A stretch of DNA of 64,000 bases. Source: Jiulongibacter sp024742395. Its GTDB lineage: Bacteria > Bacteroidota > Bacteroidia > Cytophagales > Spirosomataceae. Shown here in pieces: positions 25,976 to 36,200 of the stretch. The stretch covers positions 5,064,939-5,128,938 of the forward strand of contig OZ252236.1 of NCBI GenBank assembly GCA_965249455.1, written 5' to 3'. Made by a program: the position numbers and the translations under genes. A model generated the notes under the pieces. It saw only the letters and a program-made list of their open reading frames with translations, searched no databases and had not been told where the DNA came from. Each line of letters starts with the position of its first letter. The first letter of the stretch is position 1.

Positions 25976-26530
25976 ATGAGCGAACTTAACTGGTACGTAG
26001 TAAGAGCAGTTTCCGGACAGGAGAAGAAGATAAAAAACTATATTGAGAATGAAGCAGCCAGAGAAAACCTCACAGAATTCATTCCTCAAGTTCTAATTCC
26101 TTCTGAGAAGATTGTTGAAGTAAGAAACGGAAAGAAGAGAGTCAGAGAGAAGAATTATCTCCCTGGTTATATGCTTATTCAGGCAGACCTAAACAATGGA
26201 GAGGTAATGCACATGGTGAAAAGCCTTCCGGGTGTTATTGGCTTCCTTAGAAAAGATGGGAACTCATCGATTGAACCTGAACCACTACGTCAATCAGAAA
26301 TTAACAGATTCCTGGGTGTTCAAAACGACGAAGAGGAAGAAACTATTGACTCAAACATCAGTTTCGTAGCAGGAGAATCAGTACGAGTTATTGATGGTCC
26401 ATTCTCAAGCTTTGAAGGTAGCGTAGAGGAAGTATTCGAAGAGAAGAAAAAACTCAACGTTAGTGTAAAAATATTTGGAAGAAGTACTCCTGTTGAATTG
26501 AGCTACCTGCAGGTAGAAAAATTACAATAG
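25976..26530 (+). CDS. nusG: Transcription termination/antitermination protein NusG
   Basis: A 184-residue protein with an NGN domain (about 5-115: NWYVVRAVSGQEKKIKNYIE, FLPGYMLIQ-like YLPGYMLIQADLNNGE, GVIGFLRKDG) and a C-terminal KOW domain (about 130-182: VAGESVRVIDGPFSSFEGSVEEV). It binds RNA polymerase and links it to Rho and the ribosome. It is followed by an intrinsic terminator. Confidence 0.98.
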   Translation: MSELNWYVVRAVSGQEKKIKNYIENEAARENLTEFIPQVLIPSEKIVEVRNGKKRVREKNYLPGYMLIQADLNNGEVMHMVKSLPGVIGFLRKDGNSSIEPEPLRQSEINRFLGVQNDEEEETIDSNISFVAGESVRVIDGPFSSFEGSVEEVFEEKKKLNVSVKIFGRSTPVELSYLQVEKLQ

Positions 26531-26553
26531 GACAATTTGAAATAAAATTCATT

Positions 26554-26583
26554 AAGCCAGATCCAACGGATCGGGCTTTTTTT
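26554..26583 (+). terminator. Intrinsic terminator after nusG
   Basis: AAGCC-A-GATCC and GGATC-G-GGCTT pair around an AAC loop with one A/G mismatch, followed by a run of Ts. Confidence 0.88.
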
Positions 26584-26633
26584 ATACCCATTCTTCACCT
26601 CACATTATTTATACATCATTATCTTACAGGATG

Positions 26634-26664
26634 TTGGCATAATAATAAAATTATATTACCTTTG
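26634..26664 (+). promoter_or_regulatory. Promoter of the rplK-rplA-rplJ-rplL-rpoB-rpoC operon
   Basis: TTG at 26634, a 20-bp spacer and TACCTTTG at 26657-26664 match the Bacteroidota consensus. It lies just downstream of the nusG terminator. Confidence 0.78.
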
Positions 26665-26670
26665 CAGTCC

Positions 26671-26886
26671 GTTTCTGGATACCTATGGTTTTCAGACGGC
26701 GTAAAGCTGATTATTTTCTTGTCGTCTCTTCCTTGAAAAGTCGAAACGCTTCCCCTGAGAATTTAAGATGCCTTATGGAGAAACGAATGAGCAGTTTTGA
26801 TCTAAGTATCTGATTGTGACTAAGATACCGAAAGCATTCTGTGAATCGTCATTTCGTAATTCTCAACATTTAAATAGTATAATAAC
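26671..26886 (+). promoter_or_regulatory. Long structured 5' leader of rplK
   Basis: About 216 nt separate the predicted start from the rplK ATG. Complementary pieces include CGTTTCT (26671-26677) with AGAAACG (26779-26785) and GTATCT with AGATAC further down. A long leader before L11-L1 is where autoregulation by L1 (or L10) would act. This is inference and I could not match a known leader family. The rest of the 26531-26886 gap holds the nusG terminator and the promoter. Confidence 0.4.
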
Positions 26887-27324
26887 ATGGCGAAAGAAAT
26901 CGCAGGATATTTAAAATTACAGGCAAAGGGTGGTCAAGCCAACCCTGCACCTCCGATTGGTCCTGCCTTAGGTTCGAAGGGTATTAACATCATGGAGTTC
27001 TGTAAGCAGTTTAATGCTAGAACTCAGGATAAGATGGGTCAGGTTGTTCCTGTATTAGTTACATACTACAAGGACAAGTCATTTGACTTTGTAATTAAAA
27101 CCCCTCCTACTGCCGTACTATTAAAAGATGCAGCGAAAGTTAAGGCCGGTTCTGATCAGCCAAATCGTGTAAAAGTTGGTTCCGTTACGTGGGATCAAAT
27201 TAAGACGATTGCTGAAACGAAAATGCCTGATTTGAACTGTTTCACCATTGAGTCTGCCATGAAAATGGTAGCTGGTAGTGCAGCAAATATGGGATTAAGA
27301 ATCAAAGGTACAGCACCTTTTTAA
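26887..27324 (+). CDS. rplK: 50S ribosomal protein L11
   Basis: A 145-residue protein of the GTPase-associated centre. It has the conserved N-terminal KLQAKGGQANPAPPIGPALG (about 10-29), the PPTAVLLKDAA segment and the C-terminal rRNA-binding domain with a TIESAMKMVAGSAANMG ending. It is the first gene of the rplKAJL-rpoBC operon. Confidence 0.99.
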   Translation: MAKEIAGYLKLQAKGGQANPAPPIGPALGSKGINIMEFCKQFNARTQDKMGQVVPVLVTYYKDKSFDFVIKTPPTAVLLKDAAKVKAGSDQPNRVKVGSVTWDQIKTIAETKMPDLNCFTIESAMKMVAGSAANMGLRIKGTAPF

Positions 27325-27344
27325 TTTTAAATGAACAACTGGGA

Positions 27345-27363
27345 GCTACATCCAGAATGTAGC
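27345..27363 (+). promoter_or_regulatory. Hairpin between rplK and rplA
   Basis: GCTACAT, loop CCAGA and ATGTAGC form a perfect 7-bp stem in the 62-bp spacer, 24 bp before the rplA ATG. It could be an L1-responsive or translational control element. Function is not shown. Confidence 0.4.
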
Positions 27364-27386
27364 GTTAGTACCAAACAAATTTTCTT

Positions 27387-28085
27387 ATGGCAAGAATAAG
27401 TAAAAAAAGAAAAGAAGCACTTTCAAAGTATGATCCATCTAAGGAGTATTCTTTGACTGAAGCTGCCAGTGTTTTGAAAGAAATTTCATTCACTAAGTTT
27501 GACGCTTCTGTAGATTTGGATATTCGCTTAGGCGTAGATCCACGTAAAGCCGATCAAATGGTTCGTGGCGTTGTAGCTCTTCCAAACGGAACGGGTAAAA
27601 ACGTAAGGGTTCTTGTACTTTGTACTCCTGATAAGGAAGAAGAAGCAAAAGAAGCCGGAGCAGACCATGTAGGCCTTGACGATTATATCTCAAAAATCGA
27701 AAAAGGCTGGACAGATATTGATGTTATCATCACCATGCCTGCAGTTATGGCGAAACTAGGCCGCTTAGGTAGAGTATTAGGACCAAGAGGTCTGATGCCA
27801 AATCCTAAAGCTGGTACAGTAACACCGAATGTAGGTAACGCGGTTAAAGAGGTGAAAGCTGGTAAAATTGACTTTAAAGTTGATAAAACTGGTATCATCC
27901 ACGCGGGTGTAGGTAAAGTATCTTTTACTCCTGAGCAAATTATTCAGAACGCTAACGAGCTGATTCAAACAATCATCAAGTTAAAGCCTTCTTCTGCGAA
28001 AGGAACTTATGTGAAAGGTATTACTTTATCAAGCACAATGAGTCCTGCAATAAAGATTGATCAAACCTCAATAACCGGATTGTAA
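27387..28085 (+). CDS. rplA: 50S ribosomal protein L1
   Basis: A 232-residue L1-stalk protein. It has the conserved VDLDIRLGVDPRKADQMVRG (about 43-62), LGPRGLMPNPKAGTV (about 132-146) and VDKTGIIHAGVGKVSF. It binds 23S rRNA and, in many bacteria, represses its own operon. The rplJ start follows after 2 bp. Confidence 0.99.
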   Translation: MARISKKRKEALSKYDPSKEYSLTEAASVLKEISFTKFDASVDLDIRLGVDPRKADQMVRGVVALPNGTGKNVRVLVLCTPDKEEEAKEAGADHVGLDDYISKIEKGWTDIDVIITMPAVMAKLGRLGRVLGPRGLMPNPKAGTVTPNVGNAVKEVKAGKIDFKVDKTGIIHAGVGKVSFTPEQIIQNANELIQTIIKLKPSSAKGTYVKGITLSSTMSPAIKIDQTSITGL

Positions 28086-28087
28086 TC

Positions 28088-28621
28088 ATGAATAAAGAAC
28101 AAAAAGGGGTAATTATCGAGGATTTAGCAAACAGGTTTGAAAACAACCCTTACTTCTATATCACTGATGCCAGCGGGATGTCCGTGGCAACAACAAACAA
28201 GTTGAGAAGACTTTGTTTTGAAAGAGGTATCGAATACAAGGTAGTTAAGAACTCGCTGATCGAGAAAGCTCTTGAAAAATTAGAAGCTGATTACACACCA
28301 TTTAACGAGTCTGTTTTGACGGGTTTCTCTGGTATCATGTTTCACCCGGAATCGGGTAAAGATGCTGCGAAACTTATCAAAGATTTCTTAAAGGATAATA
28401 AAGATTCAATTAAGCTGAAAGGTGCGTCTATTGAAAGTGAACTATATATAGGTCACGATCAACTGGAAGCTCTTTCTACATTGAAATCTAAAACTGAGCT
28501 AATTGGCGACGTAATCAACTTGCTACAATCTCCTGCTAAGACCGTTATTGGTGGTCTTCAGAGTGGTGGCAACAACCTGGCTGGAATTCTTAAAACTCTT
28601 TCAGAGAAAGAAGCAGCCTAA
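28088..28621 (+). CDS. rplJ: 50S ribosomal protein L10
   Basis: A 177-residue protein that anchors the L7/L12 stalk. It has the N-terminal rRNA-binding domain with TNKLRRLCFERGIEYKVVKNSL and the C-terminal helix for L12 dimers (about 145-177). The start follows the rplA stop by 2 bp, consistent with coupling. Confidence 0.98.
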   Translation: MNKEQKGVIIEDLANRFENNPYFYITDASGMSVATTNKLRRLCFERGIEYKVVKNSLIEKALEKLEADYTPFNESVLTGFSGIMFHPESGKDAAKLIKDFLKDNKDSIKLKGASIESELYIGHDQLEALSTLKSKTELIGDVINLLQSPAKTVIGGLQSGGNNLAGILKTLSEKEAA

Positions 28622-28658
28622 TTTTAATCAAAGTATAAACTATTAAAAATTTATTATA

Positions 28659-29042
28659 ATGGCAGATATTAAAGCGTTTGCTGAGCAACTAGTTAATCTT
28701 ACTGTAAAAGAAGTAAAAGAATTAGCTGACATTCTTAAAGATGAGTACGGTATTGAGCCTGCAGCCGGTGGTGCTGTAATGGTAGCAGGTCCTGCTGCTG
28801 GTGGTGGAGATGCTGCTGCTGCTGAAGAGAAAACATCTTTTGATGTAATTCTTAAGGCTGCTGGAGCAAGCAAGCTACAAGTAGTTAAGCTTGTTAAAGA
28901 CCTTGCCGGACTTGGACTTAAAGATGCTAAAGACTTAGTTGACAGTGCTCCAAAACCAGTTAAAGAAGGTATTGCTAAAGACGAAGCTGAAGCTTTGAAA
29001 AAGCAGCTTGAAGAAGCTGGTGCTGAAGTAGAACTAGTTTAA
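28659..29042 (+). CDS. rplL: 50S ribosomal protein L7/L12
   Basis: A 127-residue acidic stalk protein. It has an N-terminal dimerisation domain, an Ala/Gly-rich hinge (about 38-55), and a C-terminal factor-binding domain with EEKTSFDVILKAAGASKLQVV cut here in parts, KDLAGLGLKDAKDLVD and the end EEAGAEVELV. It is followed by an attenuator-like hairpin before rpoB. Confidence 0.99.
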   Translation: MADIKAFAEQLVNLTVKEVKELADILKDEYGIEPAAGGAVMVAGPAAGGGDAAAAEEKTSFDVILKAAGASKLQVVKLVKDLAGLGLKDAKDLVDSAPKPVKEGIAKDEAEALKKQLEEAGAEVELV

Positions 29043-29062
29043 GCTCTACAAGCCCAAACATC

Positions 29063-29103
29063 AGACTCGGTCCGATTTTCACTGGAAATCGGTCGAGTCT
29101 TTT
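29063..29103 (+). terminator. Attenuator-like hairpin between rplL and rpoB
   Basis: AGACTCG and CCGATTT pair with AAATCGG and CGAGTCT, a two-part stem of about 14 bp, followed by only four Ts. A partial terminator here would lower rpoBC relative to the ribosomal protein genes, as known in E. coli. Confidence 0.7.
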
Positions 29104-29324
29104 GCTGTAAATAACACCCGCTATTCAATTAGCACACAACTAAAAGATTTTCAGGACGTTATAGTCTTGATGTTTTAAAGAATTTTGTCCGATACACTGC
29201 TGTTTTTCGTGGGACAGCTGCACAGGGACTTGATTTGGCTTCACTGCGTTTTATGGATTATCAGACTTGTCGTTTGATAAGCTCAAGTAATTTAAATTAT
29301 TCACTTTTTAAACAATTTAAAGCC

Positions 29325-32300
29325 TTGAATTTGACAGAAACCGGAAGGAAGACTTTTGCCAGCATTCATCCCGCTTTACAATATCCAGATTTCTTGGATA
29401 TTCAACTTCAATCTTTTCAGGAGTTTTTCCAGATAGACACACCTGCAGAAAGCAGACGTGCCGAAGGCCTTTATAAGGTTTTTATGGATAACTTCCCGAT
29501 TGCAGACTCTCGGGAGAATTTCGTTCTAGAATTCGTTGACTACACAGTTGACCCCCCAAAATACTCTATCGATGAATGTATTGATAGAGGATTAACGTAC
29601 TCAGTGCCTTTAAAAGCAAAGCTTAGATTGCTTTGTAATGATGATGACAATGAGGACTTCGAAACTATGGAGCAAGAGGTGTTTTTAGGAAACATCCCTT
29701 ACATGACAGAGAGAGGTTCTTTTGTAATTAATGGTGCTGAGCGTGTAATTGTATCACAACTTCACAGATCGCCAGGTGTGTTCTTCTCAATGAGTAAGCA
29801 CACTAACGGTACCAAGCTTTACTCTGCCAGAGTTATTCCGATGAAAGGATCGTGGATCGAATTCTCAACGGACGTAAACAATGTGATGTATGCGTACATT
29901 GACCGTAAGAAGAAATTCCCGGTTACTACTCTACTTCGTTCTATTGGTTTTGGGTCTGATAAAGACATCCTTAACCTGTTTGAACTTTCAGAAGAAGTAA
30001 AAGCAAACAAAAAAGATCTAAAGAAAGCCGTAGGAAGAAAATTAGCTGCCAGAGTTCTTAAAACCTGGACAGAAGATTTCGTGGATGAAGATACCGGTGA
30101 GGTAGTTTCTATTGATCGTAATGAGGTAATCTTAGAGCGTGACTCTATCATTACAGAAGAAGATGTTGACCTGATCATGGAAACTGATCAGAAATCAGTC
30201 ATTTTGCACCGTCAGGATGCTAACCTTGCTGATTATAACATTATTTATAATACGCTTCAGAAAGATAGCTCTAACTCAGAAAAAGAGGCAGTAGAACAAA
30301 TCTACCGTCAATTGAGAAATACAGAGGCTCCTGATGAAGCTACTGCCCGTGAAATTATTCAGGGTCTTTTCTTCTCAGAGAAGCGTTATGATTTAGGTGA
30401 AGTAGGTCGCTACAGAGTGAATACTAAACTAAATCTTGACACTGAGTTAGAAAAGAGAGTATTAACTACTGAAGATATCATTAGAATTGTTAAGTATTTG
30501 ATCACTTTGATCAATGCCAAAACTGTAGTGGATGATATTGATCACCTTTCTAACAGAAGGGTAAGAACGGTAGGTGAGCAGTTATCCAGTCAATTTGGAG
30601 TAGGTCTTGCCCGTATGGCTCGTACCATTAAGGAACGTATGAACGTTCGTGATAACGAAGATTTTAAACCTGTTGACTTGATCAACGCACGTACATTATC
30701 TTCAGTTATTAATTCATTCTTTGGTACAAACCAGCTTTCTCAGTTTATGGATCAAACCAATCCACTTGCTGAGATCACTCACAAGCGTAGAATGTCAGCC
30801 TTAGGACCTGGAGGTCTTTCCCGTGAAAGAGCAGGTTTTGAAGTACGTGACGTTCACTATACGCACTACGGTCGTCTTTGTACCATTGAAACTCCTGAAG
30901 GACCAAACATTGGTTTGATTTCCTCTCTTTGTACTTATGCTAAGGTAAACTCAATGGGTTTCATTGAGACTCCTTACATGAAAATTAAAGAAGGTAAACT
31001 ATCAGGTGACATTGAATACCTGACTGCTGAAGCTGAAGATGGTAAAAACATTGCCATGGCGACTTCTCAAACAAAAGAGGACGGAGCCTTTACTACAGAC
31101 TCACTGAAATGTCGTTTCGAAGGTGACTTCCCGTTGAAGAATCCTGAGGAAATTGATTACATGGATATAGCTCCTAATCAGATTGTATCTGTTGCCGCTT
31201 CCATCATTCCATTCCTGGAGCATGATGATGCCAACCGTGCATTGATGGGATCAAACATGCAACGTCAGGCTGTCCCTCTATTACGCCCTGAAGCCCCAAT
31301 CGTAGGTACTGGTCTTGAAAGCAGAATTGCTCAGGACTCTCGTACCATGATTACCGCAGAAGGTGATGGAACGGTAGAGTATGTGGATGCTAACAAAATT
31401 GTAGTAAACTACGATTGGAGCGATGATGACGTAATGGTTAATTTCAATACCAGCGTTAAAGAATACAGCTTGATTAAGTTCCGTCGTACTAACCAGGATA
31501 CTTGTATTAACCTTAGACCTATTGTTTCAAAAGGAGCAAGAGTGAAGAAGAATCAGGTATTAGTTGAAGGTTATGCTACCCAAGGTGGCGAGCTGGCACT
31601 GGGAAGAAACATGATGGTGGCCTTCATGCCATGGCAAGGTTATAACTTTGAGGATGCGATCGTTATATCTGAAAGAGTAGTTCGTGACGATATTTTCACT
31701 TCAATTCACATTGAAGAATTTGACCTTGAAGTTCGTGATACTAAGCGTGGTCAGGAAGAATTAACAGCTGAAATTCCTAACGTTTCTGAGGAAGCCGTTA
31801 AGAATCTTGATGAGCATGGTATCGTTAGAACCGGTACATTCATTAAAGAAGGCGATATTCTTATTGGTAAGATTACTCCTAAAGGAGAGTCTGATCCTAC
31901 ACCAGAAGAAAAACTTCTTCGTGCCATCTTTGGAGACAAAGCGGGTGATGTGAAAGATGCATCTAAGAAAGCGTCTCCATCATTGAGAGGTATGGTTATT
32001 GACACCAAACTTTTCGCAAGACCAAGCAAAGAAGAAAGAGCTAAGCATAAAGAAGAGGTTAAAGTATTACTTAAATCTCACAGCAAGAATCTTTCTGAAC
32101 TTAAAGAAATCATGATCGATAAGATGGTGAATATTCTTTCAGGAAAAACTTGCCAGGGTGTTAAGCATAAATTTGGTGATGAGCTGATCTCAAAAGGAGT
32201 TAAATTCAATAAGTCGAACATCACAAATAACCTTTTCCCAGAGAAAAACCCGTACGTAGATGAAAGTACATACAGTGTACCTGAAGAATCAAACTTATTG

Positions 32301-33182
32301 GGTGATATCCTACTAGAAGGATGGACAAAAGACGAAGCCGTTAATCAGCTTCTTGTTAGGTTAGTTAAAAACTACCTTTCTAAGAGAAGTGAGATTATTG
32401 GAGACTTCAAACGTCAGCGTTTTGTGCTTGAAGTTGGAGATGAACTTCCTGCTGGTATTGTAAAACTTGCTAAAGTTTACATTGCTAAAAAACGTAAGCT
32501 GAAAGTGGGTGATAAAATGGCCGGTCGTCACGGTAACAAAGGGGTTGTAGCCAAAATCGTAAGAGATGAAGATATGCCTTTCCTTGAAGACGGAACACCG
32601 GTTGATATTGTTCTAAACCCACTTGGTGTACCTTCTCGTATGAACATCGGTCAGCTGTATGAGACTGTCTTAGGATGGGCTGGAAAGAAACTAAATCGTA
32701 GATATGCAACGCCAATTTTTGACGGAGCATCTGCTGATGAAGTATCTCAAGAACTTGCAGAAGCTGGTTTACCAGAATTTGGACGTACAGATCTATACAA
32801 TGGTCTTACTGGTCAGAAATTTGACCAGAGAGTTACGGTAGGTATCATTTATATGCTGAAACTAGGTCACTTAGTTGATGATAAAATGCACGCCAGATCC
32901 ATTGGACCATATTCATTAATTACGCAGCAGCCTCTAGGTGGTAAAGCACAATTTGGTGGTCAGCGTTTTGGTGAGATGGAGGTTTGGGCTCTGGAAGCAT
33001 TCGGTGCTTCTCATATTCTTCGTGAGATTTTGACACTAAAATCTGATGATGTAATAGGCCGTGCAAAAGCCTATGAGGCGATAGTGAAAGGTGAGAATTT
33101 ACCAAAAGCTAATATCCCTGAATCATTCAATGTACTTGTACATGAATTGAGAGGTTTGGCTCTTGAAATCACCATGAAATAA
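29325..33182 (+). CDS. rpoB: RNA polymerase beta subunit
   Basis: About 1285 residues. The frame opens at 29235, but similarity to other RpoB N-termini begins around GRKTFASIHPALQYPDFLDIQLQSF. I place the start at TTG 29325 (or TTG 29331), with ATGs at 29235-level and 29253 as alternatives. Conserved parts include GAERVIVSQLHRSPGVFF, the rifampicin region FFGTNQLSQFMDQTNPLAEITHKRR split here, and RDVHYTHYGRLCTIETPEG. The flexible-clamp and lineage insert region is around 960-1030, and the C-terminal GGQRFGEMEVWALEAFGA follows. The rifampicin-region Asp, His and Ser positions look wild type. Codon use is highly biased. Confidence 0.98.
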   Translation: MNLTETGRKTFASIHPALQYPDFLDIQLQSFQEFFQIDTPAESRRAEGLYKVFMDNFPIADSRENFVLEFVDYTVDPPKYSIDECIDRGLTYSVPLKAKLRLLCNDDDNEDFETMEQEVFLGNIPYMTERGSFVINGAERVIVSQLHRSPGVFFSMSKHTNGTKLYSARVIPMKGSWIEFSTDVNNVMYAYIDRKKKFPVTTLLRSIGFGSDKDILNLFELSEEVKANKKDLKKAVGRKLAARVLKTWTEDFVDEDTGEVVSIDRNEVILERDSIITEEDVDLIMETDQKSVILHRQDANLADYNIIYNTLQKDSSNSEKEAVEQIYRQLRNTEAPDEATAREIIQGLFFSEKRYDLGEVGRYRVNTKLNLDTELEKRVLTTEDIIRIVKYLITLINAKTVVDDIDHLSNRRVRTVGEQLSSQFGVGLARMARTIKERMNVRDNEDFKPVDLINARTLSSVINSFFGTNQLSQFMDQTNPLAEITHKRRMSALGPGGLSRERAGFEVRDVHYTHYGRLCTIETPEGPNIGLISSLCTYAKVNSMGFIETPYMKIKEGKLSGDIEYLTAEAEDGKNIAMATSQTKEDGAFTTDSLKCRFEGDFPLKNPEEIDYMDIAPNQIVSVAASIIPFLEHDDANRALMGSNMQRQAVPLLRPEAPIVGTGLESRIAQDSRTMITAEGDGTVEYVDANKIVVNYDWSDDDVMVNFNTSVKEYSLIKFRRTNQDTCINLRPIVSKGARVKKNQVLVEGYATQGGELALGRNMMVAFMPWQGYNFEDAIVISERVVRDDIFTSIHIEEFDLEVRDTKRGQEELTAEIPNVSEEAVKNLDEHGIVRTGTFIKEGDILIGKITPKGESDPTPEEKLLRAIFGDKAGDVKDASKKASPSLRGMVIDTKLFARPSKEERAKHKEEVKVLLKSHSKNLSELKEIMIDKMVNILSGKTCQGVKHKFGDELISKGVKFNKSNITNNLFPEKNPYVDESTYSVPEESNLLGDILLEGWTKDEAVNQLLVRLVKNYLSKRSEIIGDFKRQRFVLEVGDELPAGIVKLAKVYIAKKRKLKVGDKMAGRHGNKGVVAKIVRDEDMPFLEDGTPVDIVLNPLGVPSRMNIGQLYETVLGWAGKKLNRRYATPIFDGASADEVSQELAEAGLPEFGRTDLYNGLTGQKFDQRVTVGIIYMLKLGHLVDDKMHARSIGPYSLITQQPLGGKAQFGGQRFGEMEVWALEAFGASHILREILTLKSDDVIGRAKAYEAIVKGENLPKANIPESFNVLVHELRGLALEITMK

Positions 33183-33212
33183 TTTGATCATTTTCATTAA
33201 AACATATATAAA

Positions 33213-36200
33213 ATGTCTTTAAAGAAAAATAAAAAACTAAGCAGCGACTTTAACAGCATAACCATAAGCCTGGCTTCTCCTGAGTCAATTTTGGAAAGCT
33301 CTTTTGGTGAAGTTACGCAGCCGGAAACCATCAATTACAGAACTTACAAACCAGAAATGGGTGGTTTGTTTTGTGAGAGAACTTTCGGGCCTACTAAAGA
33401 CTGGGAATGTCACTGTGGAAAATATAAGCGTATTCGCTATAAAGGTATCATCTGCGACCGTTGTGGTGTAGAAGTTACTGAAAAGAAAGTTCGTAGAGAG
33501 CGTATGGGCCACATTGAACTTGTAGTTCCTGTAGCTCATATCTGGTATTTCAAAAGCTTACCTAATAAAATTGGTTATCTACTTGGACTTTCGTCTAAGA
33601 AGCTTGATCAAATTATTTATTACGAGCGATATGTGGTTATTCAAGCAGGTGTTAAGGAAGAAGATGGTCTTGCCTATATGGACTATCTTACTGAAGAAGA
33701 ATACTTGGATGTGATAGACAAACTTCCAAGAGAAAATCAGTTGCTGCCTAACGATGACCCTCAGAAGTTCATCGCCAGAATGGGTGCTGAGGCCTTGGAA
33801 ATGCTTCTATCCAGATTAAATCTTGATGAACTATCATATCAGTTACGTCACCAGGCAGCTACAGATACATCTCAGCAAAGAAAAGCGGAAGCTTTGAAGC
33901 GTTTGAGAATTGTAGAGGCTTTCCGTGATGCCAATACTCGTATTGAGAATCGTCCTGAGTGGATGATTATCAAAATGGTGCCTGTAATTCCACCAGAATT
34001 ACGTCCATTAGTTCCTTTGGATGGTGGTCGTTTTGCCACTTCTGATTTGAACGATTTATACCGTCGAGTAATCATAAGAAACAATCGTCTGAAAAGACTT
34101 TTAGAGATCAAAGCTCCGGAAGTAATCTTACGTAACGAGAAGCGTATGCTTCAAGAGGCCGTGGACTCACTTTTTGATAACTCAAGAAAAGTTAACGCGG
34201 TGAGATCTGATGGTAACCGTGCCTTGAAATCACTTTCAGATATGCTGAAAGGTAAGCAAGGTCGTTTCCGTCAAAACCTTCTTGGTAAGCGTGTTGATTA
34301 TTCAGGTCGTTCTGTAATTGTAGTAGGACCAGAACTTAAACTTCATGAGTGTGGTCTTCCAAAAGGAATGGCTGCTGAATTATTCAAACCATTCATTATC
34401 AGAAAGCTGATAGAGCGTGGTATTGTAAAAACTGTGAAGTCTGCCAAAAAGATTGTAGATAGAAAAGATGCGGTGGTATGGGATATCCTTGAAAATGTAT
34501 TGAAAGGACACCCTGTATTGCTTAACCGTGCTCCTACGCTACACCGTTTAGGTATTCAGGCATTCCAGCCAAAACTTGTTGAAGGAAAGGCAATTCAGTT
34601 GCACCCATTAGTCTGTACAGCATTTAACGCTGACTTTGATGGTGACCAGATGGCTGTTCACGTTCCTCTAGGACATGAAGCTGTTATGGAAGCCTCCATC
34701 CTAATGCTTTCTTCTCACAACATTCTTAACCCTGCCAATGGTGCACCTATTACCGTTCCTTCTCAGGACATGGTTCTTGGATTGTACTATGTAACAAAAG
34801 GAAAGAGAACCACTGAGAACGAGAAAATAGCCGGAGAAGGTATGACCTTCTATGCTCCTGAAGAAGTAATTATTGCTCTAAATGAGAATAAAATCTCTAA
34901 GCACGCTTACATTAACTGTAAAGTTAAAGTGAAGAACGAGCAAGGAGAACTTGAAGATAAAATTATCGAAACTGTTGCGGGTAGAATTCTATTCAATCAG
35001 TATGTTCCCGAAGAGGTAGGTTATATTAACGAGCTTTTAACAAAGAAAAAGCTTCAGGTAATTATTGGACAGGTTTTCAAAGAGGTAAGTTTTGCAAGAA
35101 CTGCTAACTTCCTTGATGATATCAAAACCTTAGGTTTCCAAAATGCTTATACCGGTGGTCTTTCTATCGGATTGGGCGATATCATGATTCCAGAAGAGAA
35201 ACCTGAGTTAATTGAAAATGCTCGTGCCGAAGTAGAAGAGGTTCAAAGCAACTACATGTTCGGTATCATCACGGAGCGTGAACGTTATAACCAAATTATT
35301 GATATCTGGACTCGTGTAAACACCAGGTTGAGAGAAACTTTACTTCAGCAATTAGAAGAAACAGATCAAGGATTTAACTCTGTTTACATGATGATGCACT
35401 CCGGAGCCCGTGGTTCTAAGGAGCAAATTCGTCAGTTAGGTGGTATGAGAGGTCTTATGGCCAAGCCGCAAAAGAACATTCAAGGTTCTGTTGGTGAGAT
35501 CATTGAAAACCCGATTTTATCTAACTTTAAAGAGGGTCTTGATGTACTAGAGTACTTTATCTCTACCCATGGTGCCCGTAAAGGTCTTGCAGATACGGCT
35601 TTGAAAACTGCCGATGCGGGTTATTTGACTCGTCGTCTTCATGACGTAGCACAGGATGTTGTAGTCAATACTGAAGATTGCGAAACTCTTCGTGGAATTA
35701 CCGTTTCTGCTCTTAAAGAGAATGAAGATGTAATTGAGCCATTAGCCGAAAGAATTCTTGGTAGAACTGCCGTTAGTGACGTAATAGATCACATAACTAA
35801 AAAGGTTTTAGCAAAAGCTGGTGAAGAAATTACGGAAGAAATTGCTGAAGAAATTGAGAACTCCTCAGTAGATTCAGTAGAAATTCGTTCAGCTCTTACT
35901 TGTGAAGCTAAAAAAGGAATCTGCTGCAAGTGTTATGGTAGAAACCTATCTACTAACAGAATGGTAGAAGTGGGTGAAGCTGTTGGTGTTATTGCCTCGC
36001 AATCTATTGGTGAGCCTGGTACTCAGTTAACTCTACGTACGTTCCACACTGGGGGTACTGCGATGAACGTTTCTGTAGATGCCAACATAAAAGCTAAATT
36101 TAGTGGTGTTGCCAATTTTGATCAGGTTAGAACTGTAGAGACAACTGATAAAGAAGGTAATCCAATGACTACTGTTCTTGGTAGACGTGGAGAGGTTCGT

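Noticed and set aside
29235..29324. N-terminal extension of RpoB
   Set aside because: Thirty extra codons with no similarity to the conserved N-terminus, lying in the expected untranslated leader.
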